Shown in pieces: positions 1-10,258 of a stretch of DNA of 64,000 nt. Both the position numbers and the translations under genes were made by a program. The stretch spans positions 1,357,739 to 1,421,738 of the forward strand of contig NW_023503307.1 of NCBI RefSeq assembly GCF_014529535.1, written 5' to 3'. Position 1 is the stretch's first letter; each line of letters opens with the position of its first letter. Origin of the DNA: Bradysia coprophila (lineage: Eukaryota > Arthropoda > Insecta > Diptera > Sciaridae). A model generated the notes under the pieces. It did not search any database. It was given only the letters and a program-made list of their open reading frames with translations, and had not been told where the DNA came from.

Positions 1-393
1 TTCGGGTCATGCCTAGTTTGATTAAATTCATTGATATATGTTTGCAAAAATTTGCAAGAAAAATTTTCAAAATCTGTGCGAACTTTAGACAGGTCTGGGC
101 TGGTACTGATGACGCTTAATGTGAACCTAACCTGCTAGTTGTAATATACATTGTCTAAGCTTTCCGTTGATACCTCATTTGTATACCTCGTAAAACTCGC
201 CAGCAATCACCAGCACTACAAATGAGGTATCAATGAAAAGCTTAGACAATGTATGTTACGACTAGCATCTTAGGTTCACATTAAGCGTCATCAGTACCAG
301 CCCAGACCTGTCTAAAGTTCACACAGATTTTGAAAAAAAATTCTTGCACTTTTTGCAAACATATGAATCTAATCAAACTAGACATGACCCGAA
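1..393. mobile_element. Foldback (MITE-like) element, about 390 bp
   Basis: The first 190 bases and bases 220-393 are reverse complements of each other with few mismatches. The right end reads TAATCAAACTAGACATGACC, and its complement, with one mismatch, lies near the left window edge. The loop at about 185-220 is short, so the whole element folds into one long hairpin. It has no coding capacity. Whether it continues beyond the left window edge, and whether it has a target duplication, cannot be seen. Confidence 0.8.
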
Positions 394-1134
394 AGTACTT
401 GAGCTCAGCTTTCCAACGAGCCCACTCTCACGCGGAACGATCATTTATAACGGCCTAAAATTTCGGATAAAAAACACTATTTTTCCAACTTCGGAGATCT
501 TCCACCAGTAACCAGGTGTGGCTCGAGACTGTGTGAGGCCTGTTTTGAGGTCTACTGGCAAAGACCTTTCAAACCATGTATATATCAATCCCAGACGAAA
601 TGGGTTCGATTTTGATAGGTGGATTTTCAAAAGAATCCCTATGTATGAGTAAGTGATTCTTCAGAAATAGCTCCAAACCTTAAGTGATCGCATGAACATG
701 CTACCACTACAATAAAAAGGGACGACCAAATATTCATTTTTGACGGATCATTTCTATTTTTCAGGTAATCATAGCGGTAAACTATTTTCAACGGGAATGA
801 CGCATTTCCTGGCCGAAAGCAAACAATAGTTCTTTACGTATCTGTTGTGGACAGTATATTTTAGGAAATTTCGCGGGTTGTAGCCCGAACGAAGTGAGAG
901 TGAAATTATTGACCTACAGTTAATGTGGTCTTATATTTTTGAAGGAATTCTTAAAAAATGAAGTAGAGCGATAATTTGGACAGCAGAAGCAACAGATTTA
1001 ATAATTAAAACGTGATACACTTGCCTTTTCTCTATCTGATATTTGTGATGCAAAAAGTCGCTGAAAACCTTTTTTTTTGTAATGGTAAAGAAGATATCCA
1101 GTAGGTCATAATATGTTTGACGTAGTAAATGTAT
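394..1134. other. Intergenic, no gene seen
   Basis: I see no supportable gene here. Bases 856-905 hold a short motif (AGCCCGAACGAAGTGA) that recurs in inverse orientation near 33890-33912, so part of this stretch is a dispersed repeat end. Confidence 0.5.
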
Positions 1135-1499
1135 CTACATGCGAAAGTTGACCATTACATAGCAATTCGCCCGCTGCGAAAACGACCCATTACATGTGGA
1201 ATTTTTTCATGTATAAATCAAAATCAAATTTCACATGGGGTAGGTACGTTCTATGCTGCTACGTACTTCATTACTTCGGAAACAACTTTGTGATACTTGC
1301 AAACTCCATCGTGTGTTTCTGAGCAACTTCAGGCAACTTCCGCAACTGTTTTTCGACAAGCTTAGTTGTATACCTCGCCTTTGGCTCGGATATACAATCT
1401 CAAAAATGTTGCTCAAAAACAAACTTGTGAGCTGGCTATTATCACAAAATCGTTACCTCATGTAATGAATTACTTTCGCAGCATTCAATAGAAGCTACT
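1135..1499. repeat. Dispersed repeat family A, copy 1
   Basis: This segment is homologous to the reverse complement of 30615-31190. Shared landmarks are GCGAAAGTTGACCA, a CATTACAT block, TTTTTCGACAAG, and a GC-rich mini-hairpin reading CTCGCCTTTGGCTCGG. Both copies are diverged and neither has an open reading frame. An insertion (1508-1645) lies immediately to the right. Confidence 0.75.
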
Positions 1500-1507
1500 A
1501 TTATGTA

Positions 1508-1645
1508 CAGGGGCGGATCCAGCTTTTGTTCTGACTCGGGCGGTTAGAAGACAATAAATTTTTGCCCGGGCGATTTTCGTTTTGAAAATAAATATAAAAA
1601 TCATCTTCTGGCCGTCTCGACCGCACATAGGTGGATCCGAGCCTG
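1508..1645. mobile_element. hAT-type MITE with exact 8-bp target duplication
   Basis: The ends are CAGGGGCGGATCC and GGATCCGAGCCTG, inverted with two mismatches. The element is bounded by the direct repeat ATTATGTA at 1500-1507 and 1646-1653. An 8-bp duplication with CAG-starting ends is typical of hAT elements. At 138 bp it is non-autonomous. Confidence 0.88.
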
Positions 1646-1653
1646 ATTATGTA

Positions 1654-2370
1654 CCCATTGCCTAAGTGATCAATGATTTAACTGAGTATAATTTGATAGC
1701 ATTATTGGACGCGTTTCCAAAAATTTCTCAATAAACCACGAAATACTCATCATTATCGCAATATTAATAAATCTATTAAAGCAGCGGTGCTCTTGTGTAT
1801 CGTTTTTATTTCGGAATAAATTTGCTACCTCCTTGCTACCTAATTCTTCAATGCAGATTTAAACTTTCGCTTTTTAATAACATGTAGAACGTGAAACTGC
1901 ATTAATAAGGTTGAAATTCTGTCGCTGAATAAATATTTATGTACATGGAGAATGCAACACATGTGAATGTGAACAGTTGGAATCGCAACCAATTCGACAA
2001 AATCGATTCGTGAGACTGTTTCACCTTAATTCTGTTCCTGTTACGTACAAAGAGAGTAAAACATAATGGAAATTAGAACTGTTTATGAACAAACATTAGA
2101 CAATCATGTCCAACTTTTTGATGCGAAAATAAAAGTTTCGGCTTTACACTGAAGGAATGGTGGATAACGATATGTTTTCTGATCTGAGAGTTGACGGTCA
2201 TCATATCCACGAAAATTGAACAGACTCTATGGAAAACTCTCTACCTCTCACGTAAGGTAAAGCACTATACTGCACTCGGTAAATAATTTGATACCTCGTA
2301 TCACGGTGACTTTAAACATATATCCGTTGGTGTCATGCAATGAACTTGCATATTATAGTACATTACTGCT
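1654..2370. other. Intergenic, no gene seen
   Basis: AT-rich single-copy-looking DNA without a supportable reading frame or RNA gene. Confidence 0.5.
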
Positions 2371-2450
2371 ATAAGGCTGTATATAAGAGACGTGTACGAA
2401 TAGGAGAGCTTGCGCGAGTATTAGTACGAGTCTCTTATATACAGCCTTAT
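2371..2450. repeat. Inverted repeat, 27-bp arms
   Basis: Arms 2371-2397 and 2424-2450 match in 25 of 27 positions (ATAAGGCTGTATATAAGAGA and its complement), with a 26-bp loop. It may be a very small foldback transposon. No target duplication is obvious. Confidence 0.8.
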
Positions 2451-2840
2451 ATCAGTGAGGTATTTTATCACAGTAGGCAAACATCTCTTTTTCTAGTAAT
2501 ATAATTTTGCTTGCAAAACAATTACTCTCTAGGGTAAATTTGTTTACTCTTATGTACGTCGTGTATATAGCGCACAATACACACACCGTATGCGATAAAA
2601 CTAATTTTGCCTGACAATGAATTTTATCAATATAACACTCAGTCCAATCACTTTTATTAAAAAAAACCATTTTGAATGGCTTTGTTTCTCTAAACTAATT
2701 GATTCCGGCGTTTTTCCGCAGCATTTTAAAACTCACCATAAAAAAACAATTTTTCAACGATAATCCACTCCAATTTTATTTTGACCTCTTCCATCTTATA
2801 ACATGGATCGCTTTGTATATGAACTACATCTCCATGTATT
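2451..2840. other. Intergenic, no gene seen
   Basis: AT-rich, with no convincing coding or RNA signal. A 72-codon minus-strand frame here has no family features and looks like chance. Confidence 0.5.
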
Positions 2841-2960
2841 CAGGGCCTATTTTTCAGAAATACATTTCTTAGAATACTTAAAAGTATTTCTCTGAATAAA
2901 AAAAACTTTCAGAAATTAAGAAGTACTGGAATTTTGACATTTTTTTATAAATAGGCCCTG
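2841..2960. mobile_element. 120-bp MITE with CAGGGCCTATTT ends
   Basis: Terminal inverted repeats CAGGGCCTATTTTT and ATAAATAGGCCCTG bound a 120-bp AT-rich body. The flanks CATGTATT and GATGCATA agree in only 5 of 8 positions, so a target duplication is doubtful. A related end (CCAGGGCCTATTTTT) begins a longer segment at 42804. Confidence 0.7.
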
Positions 2961-3278
2961 GATGCATAAAATTGCTGATCGGTTGCACATCTTGAATATT
3001 TATGCGAAATGCAGTAGCTCGTCTTATATGATTAAAGAAACAACAACCTCAATTGTGAACTCATTTATTTTTAAATTAAATAGTTGGTTTGTTTCAGTAG
3101 ATTTGAAATATCAGCCGATTGTAAAGATAGTATTTTAATGTCACCAAATCCGGAGATAGAGATCGTATATTAACTGGATGAGTGTGAGGTTTCGAGGAAT
3201 TTACCCCAAATGTTTTTACTCCACCCACCCATTTACAGTTTCAGTAATTAAAGCATCCCGGCGAAAACTCTTCTTTTA
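2961..3278. other. Intergenic, no gene seen
   Basis: No supportable gene. The right part approaches the large hairpin that starts at 3279. Confidence 0.45.
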
Positions 3279-3391
3279 CAAAAAATTTACCAAAAAAATT
3301 CTGCGTCACATGTGGCAGAATAAAGTTCTCGTAGGTTTGTCCGTGAGCATCTGCCACTTTGCGACGCAGAATTTTTTTGGTAAATTTTTTG
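3279..3391. repeat. Large hairpin, about 40-bp arms
   Basis: The left arm (3279-3317) and right arm (3351-3391) are near-perfect complements: AAAAAATTTACCAAAAAAAT, then TCTGCGTC, then TGGCAG. The overlapping plus-strand 103-codon frame is a by-product of the repeat. AT-rich sequence continues to 3690. Confidence 0.75.
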
Positions 3392-3689
3392 TTGAAAATT
3401 TTTTAGTCAAAATTCTGTTGGTTCAATTTTTTTCTGAAAAAATTGATTGTCGAATGGTTTGGAAAACTAGGCCAGCTAATTTCAATTAATTGGCTGTGAA
3501 ATTCAATTTTGCGTAACGATGCTGACAGCGCCACCTATAGTGATATCACTTGTTTTAGAAGTTATCACATATATAGACTGTAGACTGCGTCCAACTTTGC
3601 TCTGAAAGAGTTTTTGCCAGGATATCAGTCGTTTTAGAAGCTAGGTCTGAAAGTGGGTTTTGACCCTGCCTGCGGTCAAAAAAGATTTT

Positions 3690-3870
3690 TGTTTAAAAAA
3701 TTGTTGATTAAAAAAATTGTTGATTAAAAAAAATTGTCACGAAAAAAAATTGTCCATATAGCTACATACTGACTATATATAGGTACATATAGCTATTAAG
3801 TAACCATACAGCTACATACGAACTATATATAGGTCCACATAGATATATACGAACTACATATAGGTGGCTC
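3690..3870. repeat. Tandem AT-rich repeats at the 3' side of the retrotransposon
   Basis: Bases 3695-3760 repeat AAAAATTGTTGATTA-like units. From 3764 to 3870, units of about 30-40 bp related to CATATAGCTACATACTAAC plus TATATATAGGT repeat about three times. The same unit recurs at 6048-6310, on the other side of the reverse-transcriptase frame, and in diverged form at 28563-28700. Confidence 0.75.
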
Positions 3871-6033
3871 AACCAGCAATTTCATAGTAGTCTCTCGAAA
3901 ACCGTAAACACTTTCACTTCGAACAAATCTAGGCGAGATAATATCATCAGTCACGTTTCCTTTATACAAATCAAAAGCAAGCATTGCATCAGTTATTGTT
4001 CGACGAGTATCCAAACTTTGTAACTTCAGTTGCTTGCATCGATCCTCGTAAGGAGCCAACCTGTATGTCGTTGCGTTACTACGGCTTTCTAGCAAATAGA
4101 TAACGAACTGTTTCTGTATAGATTCAATATCGTCTTTGTAGATTTGCGCCGCAGGATTCCAAATTGTTGATGCAAATTCCAGCCTTGGATGTACATAAGC
4201 CAAATAGAGTATACGTTGTGTCTCTTTGGTAAAATTGCCGTTGGAAAAATGTTTAATGCATCCAATCATCTGGCGACACTTCATTCCCATATGCTCAATG
4301 TGACTGCCCGGGTGAAACCACCTGTTGACCAAAAATCCCAAATCGTTCATTTCTTCGACTCTCTCTATGACGTGATCACCCATTGTGTAATCGGCTTTGA
4401 TGAACGATGATTCACTTCGGTAAATGCTGAATATGTAACATTTGTCCTTGTTGAATTGAAGACGATTCTCTGTGTTCCATCTATTAACGTTATCGATATC
4501 TCGCTGCATTCGATGTATATCGCTGTGATCGAAGATAATGGACGCCAACTTGATGTCATCCGCAAATAGTAGAGGGCACACAAATTCAAGAACGTCGACT
4601 ACATCATCGATAAACACTGTGAACATTTGTGGGCCAAGAGAACTTCCGGCCGGTACTCCAGATGTAGATTCGTACAATCTTGACTTAAAAATGCTGATTT
4701 GAACGTAATTGGTCCTCCCAACCAGATATTGACACATCCACCTTGCTGTTTTCTTCCCAATATCAAATCTCGCAAATTTCACAATTAACAAACGTATTAT
4801 CACTTTGTCGAAGGCAGTTTTGTAATCACCGTAACACAAGTCGAGTTGACATGATCGTTCGAACGCATTGTGAGCCATAATTGATAGACCTAGCAGATTG
4901 GTGACAACTGATCTCTTATTCCTGAATCCATGTTGCGCGCTTTTCAGTTGAGGTTGAATAATCTCACTAATCTTCTTCTTCACTGCAATATCATGGATTT
5001 TTAGTACGATCGTTTGGATGGCTACGACTCTATAGTTCTTTACGTCTGCTTTGTCACCCTTTCTTTTGTATACCGGAACGATTCGTGATATTTTCGATGT
5101 GGCTGCTATTTCACCAATATTGAAAGATTTTTGATACAGCAACCATATTGGCCATGCAACTGATGATGCACACATTTTCAAAACCGATGGTTTTATCTCG
5201 TCTGGTCCAGCTCCACTCTTCCATTCCAGTGTATGAATCGCTGCTTCAATGTCAAACAACGAGACATTAATTTCTTCAGCACTACTTATCGGAACGTAAA
5301 TATCGTCAAAATCCCAATTCTCTTCATCAGGTACGTAAATCGATTCGAAGTAATCAGCAAACAAGTCTACCACTTCTTCCGTTGTATTGCCAATTTTATC
5401 ACCGAATTTTAGTCTGTCAGGGTACTTTTCGATGCCACCATTCATTTTCGCAAACTTCCAAAATTCAGCTGGATTCGATTTGATATTTTCTTGTGTCTGG
5501 CGGATATATTCGTTGTATCGACGGTCGCTTTCCTCACTGAATAATTTATGTGCCTCTTCATATTCCAACGTTGTTGATTCGTTTCTGGCTTTTCGTTTAA
5601 ACAACTTGTCACGACGATTCTTAAGACGCTGTAACTCTGGAGACCACCATTTCGGTTTGTTCGAGTATTTTCTGACTGTTTTCTTTGGCACGTTTTGTTC
5701 GATTAGAGATTTAATGGTCTGAACGAAGAATTCGTATGCTGCGTCAACATCTCTGATATTAAATTCGTGTTGGAAATTGATCGCATTCAGTTGGCATTCC
5801 ATTCTATCATAGTGTCCGCGTGCATATTGATACACAGTAACGTCTTCGGTCTTTACAGAGGAATTAGCATAGTAATCCACCATTATTTCGTAAGGTACGT
5901 GGCTTGGATCTTGTTGATTTTGTTCGATGATAGTGAAGTTGTCCTTGCTGAGTCTGAATTCGTTTGAATTTTTGACAAAAACCAAATCCAAAACATTCGA
6001 AGACGTGTTGCGAAAATCCGACAGTTGAGACAA
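3823..6033 (-). CDS. Non-LTR retrotransposon ORF2 fragment (endonuclease C-terminus plus reverse transcriptase)
   Basis: A 736-codon open frame. Residues about 14-48 (LDLVFV, then HVPYEI) resemble the last strands of an AP-type endonuclease. The reverse transcriptase follows: SAQHGF near 365-370, motif A GDYKTAFDKV near 402-411, motif B GVPAGSSLGP near 459-468, and catalytic FADD at 490-493. The C-terminal region (SLDTRR) is of the kind seen in Jockey/CR1-like elements. The catalytic aspartates are present and no stop interrupts the domain. The first codon of the frame is TTG, an in-frame TAG lies at 6064-6066, and most of the endonuclease is missing, so this is a 5'-truncated copy and not a host gene. 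Its C-terminus reads into the flanking tandem repeat. Clade assignment is approximate. Confidence 0.9.
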   Translation of the reverse strand: MSQLSDFRNTSSNVLDLVFVKNSNEFRLSKDNFTIIEQNQQDPSHVPYEIMVDYYANSSVKTEDVTVYQYARGHYDRMECQLNAINFQHEFNIRDVDAAYEFFVQTIKSLIEQNVPKKTVRKYSNKPKWWSPELQRLKNRRDKLFKRKARNESTTLEYEEAHKLFSEESDRRYNEYIRQTQENIKSNPAEFWKFAKMNGGIEKYPDRLKFGDKIGNTTEEVVDLFADYFESIYVPDEENWDFDDIYVPISSAEEINVSLFDIEAAIHTLEWKSGAGPDEIKPSVLKMCASSVAWPIWLLYQKSFNIGEIAATSKISRIVPVYKRKGDKADVKNYRVVAIQTIVLKIHDIAVKKKISEIIQPQLKSAQHGFRNKRSVVTNLLGLSIMAHNAFERSCQLDLCYGDYKTAFDKVIIRLLIVKFARFDIGKKTARWMCQYLVGRTNYVQISIFKSRLYESTSGVPAGSSLGPQMFTVFIDDVVDVLEFVCPLLFADDIKLASIIFDHSDIHRMQRDIDNVNRWNTENRLQFNKDKCYIFSIYRSESSFIKADYTMGDHVIERVEEMNDLGFLVNRWFHPGSHIEHMGMKCRQMIGCIKHFSNGNFTKETQRILYLAYVHPRLEFASTIWNPAAQIYKDDIESIQKQFVIYLLESRSNATTYRLAPYEDRCKQLKLQSLDTRRTITDAMLAFDLYKGNVTDDIISPRFVRSESVYGFRETTMKLLVEPPICSSYISMWTYI

Positions 6034-6044
6034 TGATATAGTAA

Positions 6045-6312
6045 CTGTATTAGGTCCATATAGCTATATACTAACTATATATAGATCCATATAGCTATAA
6101 ACTAACTAAATATAGCTATATTCTACATATATTTATATGTCAATTGAAGAAATTAAATTTGAATTGTTCACGATCAAGAAAAAATCGAGATTACATTACG
6201 TACTCACCCATAATTTTAATATACGTCAATATAGTTATATACTACATATATATGTATATGTCAATATAGCTATATACTAACTATATATAGGTATATGTAC
6301 TACCTATACAAA
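6045..6312. repeat. Tandem AT-rich repeats at the 5' side of the retrotransposon
   Basis: Irregular repetition of units containing ATATAGCTATATACTAACTA and TATAGGT, the same unit as at 3764-3870. It directly abuts the truncated 5' end of the reverse-transcriptase frame. The array is interrupted at 6140-6225 by unrelated sequence. Confidence 0.75.
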
Positions 6313-6336
6313 TGGCCGTTATATAAATCCCAAAGG

Positions 6337-6610
6337 TGAACATATTTTGACGACTGCCCAACATATACCTTGAAATTGACCAAATTTTGACGGCTGCCCA
6401 ACATATACCTTGAAAGTGACCAAATTTTGACGGCTGCCCAACCTATACCCTAAAAGTGACCAAATTTTTCCAGCTGCTGCCCAACATACACCGAAAGTGA
6501 ACAAATTTTTCCAGCTGCTGCCCAACATACACCGAAAGTGACCAAATTTTTCTAGCTGCCCAACATACCCCGAAAATGACCAAATTTTTCTAATTTCCCG
6601 CCATGTAAAC
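6337..6610. repeat. Tandem repeat, unit 38-41 bp, about seven copies
   Basis: Successive CAAATTTT starts fall at 6381, 6421, 6461, 6502, 6543 and 6581, giving units of 40, 40, 40, 41, 41 and 38 bp. The core is GGCTGCCCAACATATACC. Units differ by a TGACG to TCCAG change and a CTG insertion. A 69-codon minus frame with repeated peptide units is a by-product. Confidence 0.9.
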
Positions 6611-7145
6611 CGTAATATTCAAAAACTTTCAATTTTGCTACCAAATTACAACCAACTTCACAACAATAATCACAACACATCATCACATCACAATATTTCC
6701 ATCACAAAATGGCTGTACATTTTTATATGAGAGAAATTGTTCTGACAATTAATTAATCAATTACACAAAATTCTGATTTTTCCTGAGATAATGAAACTTA
6801 AGTTCTAATGGCCTGACTAAGGTTCCTGCAAAGTTTCATAGAGATTGGCTGACTACTTTCCGAGATAGCCCGTCGATAGATAGACAGATTGAAACATACA
6901 GAGTAAGTTGAAAGATTTTGATTGTTTGGAAAAAGTCAATTTGGAGTAATTAGTATGAAAAGTGACCAATTTCAAAACGATGTATCTCCGGCAATTTTAA
7001 ACCTACATAGTCGAGTGATAGCTCGTTTTGCTCGTATTTGAAGCGAGAATATGATAGAATATGTTTTGTGGTGATATAAACCAAAGGGTAGAAACTGAAA
7101 TGTTCGGCTATATTTAGTTGCCGCATCTCAAAAAATTTTCTTCGT
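6611..7145. other. Intergenic, no gene seen
   Basis: No reading frame or RNA gene is supportable. The phrase at about 6790-6900 (CTGAGATAATGAAA, then GATAGATAGACAGA) has the look of old repeat debris. Confidence 0.45.
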
Positions 7146-7203
7146 TCTTTTTTTGGAAGTTAGATTGCGTCAAGTCCTCCGCTATCGCTCCGGACATGAT
7201 ATC
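7146..7203. repeat. Dispersed repeat, copy 1
   Basis: About 50 bp that recur almost unchanged at 62092-62143. They include GCGTCAAGTCCTCCGCTATC, then GCTCCGGACATGATA. The GC-rich part is a small imperfect hairpin. Confidence 0.8.
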
Positions 7204-8082
7204 TGGCTGAGAGCATACAGGTGTAGACAAGGCCGAAATTTGAAACTTTTGTCATTACCTAGAAAGTTTTTTTTTTGTACTGATCCTTTTGTTTTTCAAC
7301 TCTACGCAGACAGAGAAAGAGTTGATTATCTCACCTCAAGCTGAAAAAATTTGTCTCCTACATTATCTGACGCAACTGTATTTTTTGTATGATGAGTACC
7401 TGAAAATAAAGCTACCAGCAACAGGTAAGACTTCCAACTTTTTTTAGAGTAGGTCGGCCTTAGCGTAGGTGTAGTATATGGCTGATTCCAGCAGCTGTCC
7501 ACGTTTCTTTTCAGAATTTCACCAAATTCAATAGAATTCTACAGAACGATAAAAGAATTCCGTTGAAATTTATGTGAATTTTATAAAATTCCCAGAAGTG
7601 TGAATCTGCTGGAACTACCCACATATCATCTGAATCAGGTTACATCGAGAGGGAATCAAAATTTCCAACGAAGGGAAGCCAATGCCTATTTTCGTTAATA
7701 TAACTTCTCTAAATAGAAAAGTCCTCTAAATTCTCTAAAATTTCAAATATTTTTGAGAATTTTGATTATTTTTCGAGATTTTGTTTCTTAAAAAAATGTC
7801 CTGGATGAAGTGCTACATAAACCATAACAAAAAAAAACTCAAGTCAAATTTTGGAGTTGTTAACCTGAGTATTGGCTGGTTCGTATGAAAAATTATCAAA
7901 AATCTCAAATTTAATTTTTGAGAATTTCGACATTTTTTTAGATTTTCTGTGGCAGTGAAATTTTAGCATAAATTTGCCCCACCTTTTTTAAACTGATCCA
8001 CACAAATACTATTTATACTTGTTTATACGGTTAATCCGTCTTAAGACGTATAAACAGTTATGATTGTGTAGTTCAGTTGAAA
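7204..8082. other. Intergenic with a small foldback at its right end
   Basis: No gene is supported. At 7992-8082 the sequence folds back on itself: AACTGATCCACACAAAT pairs with TGATTGTGTAGTTCAGTT, and inside it TGTTTATACG pairs with CGTATAAACA. It is probably a MITE remnant of about 90 bp. Confidence 0.5.
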
Positions 8083-9269
8083 AACATCTGAAGTAAATAA
8101 ATGCTGAAAGTTCACTGCCTCTAACTGTATAACTACGGTGTAAGTGTGAAAAAAGGGATGAAATTAAAAAAATAAATTTTATTGAAAGGTCGTGAGCTCA
8201 AGTTGAATTTTCGATTTATGAACTTGACGGACCCTTCAAAAGAAATTTAATTTCTTTACGATTTAAGCTGACTGGGCTAAATGCTAAATCTATTAAAAAA
8301 CTTATTTTCGGAATTAAATTTTCAAAATTTCTTAAAATTATTATTAAAAATCGTTAAAATAAAATTTTAATTGTTTTAAAAGAATTTAATGAAACTTTTA
8401 AGACTTTAATTCCAAAAATATTCTGTGGTCTATTATCGTAGGGGCTTTGATAGCGCTGAAAAATAAAAATTCTAGAACATTTTTGGGTAGGGTATGTGGT
8501 AGATTTGAAATGGTGGCCTTATCACCGAAGACATAAATTGCAATGAATTTTAAAAGTCTTCTTGCATGATCAGTAAATTATGACTGCTGTGGATCCTAAG
8601 TCTTTAAAAAATATTTTTAATAAGAAGTGCCGCAAAAATTCAACAGGTTCGAATATAATAGTGGAATGTGGAGCGAGCATACGATTTGTACCGACGTTGT
8701 AAACAAAGCGAGAATGACAAAATAAAAAGAACAAAATGTCGAGTATTTTCGGTACTTTTAATAAATTGAATAAAAGACCACAATGAAACGTTCAATATTG
8801 TGTATAACATTATTAAGTATAAAAATAAATAAATAAAATAAATAAATGATAAAATGTTTTAACATTAAAATTGGCTTCGTCAAAAATTATAATAAATAAA
8901 AATAATAATTGTTGTTGTTGAGAGGGTTCAACAGACTTCACACATTATTTCATGTAACATTATTATGGTAGGTATACATTGTATGTACGAGATGCCTTAA
9001 CAAACTAATATTGGAAAAATAAATTAACTTCTATCCAATTTAAATGAATGATCTATACAATCTGTAAGTAATCAAAAGAACACTTCGCTTAGGTTAGTTA
9101 ATTTCTTTCGAAAGAATAGAAAGAAAAATTGAAATTAGAAAAAGTGAGTAAAAAAGAATCAATCAGAGTACAATGTGTTGTATAGGTGAAAAACGTTGGG
9201 TAATATAAAAAAAATGAAGAAGAACTTGATGTATATAATGCCTGCCGTGTTATTGTGTTACAATGTGTC
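8083..9269. other. Downstream flank of Osiris gene A
   Basis: No separate gene is seen. The stretch directly follows the stop of the minus-strand gene at 9270 and probably includes its 3' UTR. I found no AATAAA on the minus strand within a few hundred bases of the stop, so the transcript end is not located. Confidence 0.4.
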
Positions 9270-10124
9270 TTATTGGCTTTTCGGTGCATAGCCATTGTAG
9301 GCGAGACTTTGAGCTTCAATCGATCTTCGGTCCCATCCACCGCCGCCATGTCCACCACTTCCGCCACTCGATTGCCATCCACCACCGCTTGAACCGCCCG
9401 ATGACCAACCGCTCGATCCTCCACTACTTTGTTTGCTTGACAAAAGCTTCTTAATTCCAATTATTCCAGCCAACAGCAGGGCAATCTTTGAAATGATCAG
9501 AGCCTTTCCAGCCAGGATATATAGACCGGCAATGGCAACCGGTACCATGGCTGCCATTTTCATAGCAAAACCCATCATCATCATTCCCATCATTTTCTTC
9601 ATCTTACCACGGCCTAAGGATTTTTGTGTTAAATTTAAATTTTAAAACGGATTCATTTCACACTTCGGTCACGACAGGAACAACAACAACATACCTTCTT
9701 CCAATTGACGTCCAATATCGTCGGAAGACAATTTCGGCAAATTAATCTTCAACACACGTCCGTTGAAGAACTGCGATATCCTTTCGAATAGAATCAACGA
9801 TAATGCCTCATCACGTGCCTCTAATCCACGGGGCAGTGATTGTTCATAATCCGTTTGTGTAGCGGCCGCCGTTGCCTGATCGGCAACATCTTCCTCGGTA
9901 CGAACTAATTTAACACCGTCGCCGATAGTGATAGCATCGATTTTCGTAACCCGATCGATAAACGAAATCGTTTTTTTCTTAATACACGGCGGAAAGCCTC
10001 CTTCAGCTTTTTGGCACTCATCATAAACGCGCAACACGGCCCGTAGTCCTAAGCTCGGCGCATCGTCCGCATTGACAACCACCACACACAGAATCAAAAC
10101 ACTTGCAATTTTTAATCCAAACAT
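9270..10124 (-). CDS. Osiris family protein (DUF1676), gene A
   Basis: Two coding exons, 9695-10124 and 9270-9613, joined across an 81-bp GT..AG intron, give 257 residues. I start at the methionine at 10122-10124 because it begins a signal peptide (MFGLKIASVLILCVVVVNAD); an in-frame ATG at 10172 would add 16 polar residues. C37 and C47 form the conserved cysteine pair. Residues about 50-140 are the DUF1676 core, and the exon junction falls at QLEEG followed by RGKMKK. A methionine-rich and then hydrophobic helix (about 148-200, with AGKALIISKIALLLAGIIG) follows, then a Ser/Gly-rich tail ending YNGYAPKSQ. Osiris proteins are insect-specific, enter the secretory and endosomal route of cuticle-making epithelia, and occur in a tandem cluster. 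The specific ortholog is not assigned. Confidence 0.95.
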
Positions 10125-10220
10125 TTTTCTTTCTTTTCTTTCGATCAATAAATTTAATTCGCACCGTTGCACTTGTTTAATAAATGTTTACAATGATCAT
10201 TGAACTGCGTCTACAGAACC

Positions 10221-10258
10221 ACTGATGCTGGGTGATGTTTCAACGTCATTCTTATATA
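10221..10258 (-). promoter_or_regulatory. Core promoter of Osiris gene A (TATA plus initiator)
   Basis: On the minus strand TATATAAG (10251-10258) is followed by TCAGT (10221-10225), putting the initiator A at 10223, about 33-35 bp downstream. This predicts a 5' UTR of about 98 bases before the start codon at 10124. Supported by spacing only. Confidence 0.65.

Noticed and set aside
3178-3489. 103-codon plus-strand frame
   Set aside because: It lies across the large AT-rich hairpin 3279-3391 and is explained by runs of lysine and phenylalanine codons in its arms.
6319-6528. Repeat-containing protein on the minus strand
   Set aside because: The repeated peptide follows directly from the 40-bp tandem DNA repeat, whose unit length is not a multiple of three, so the frame breaks.
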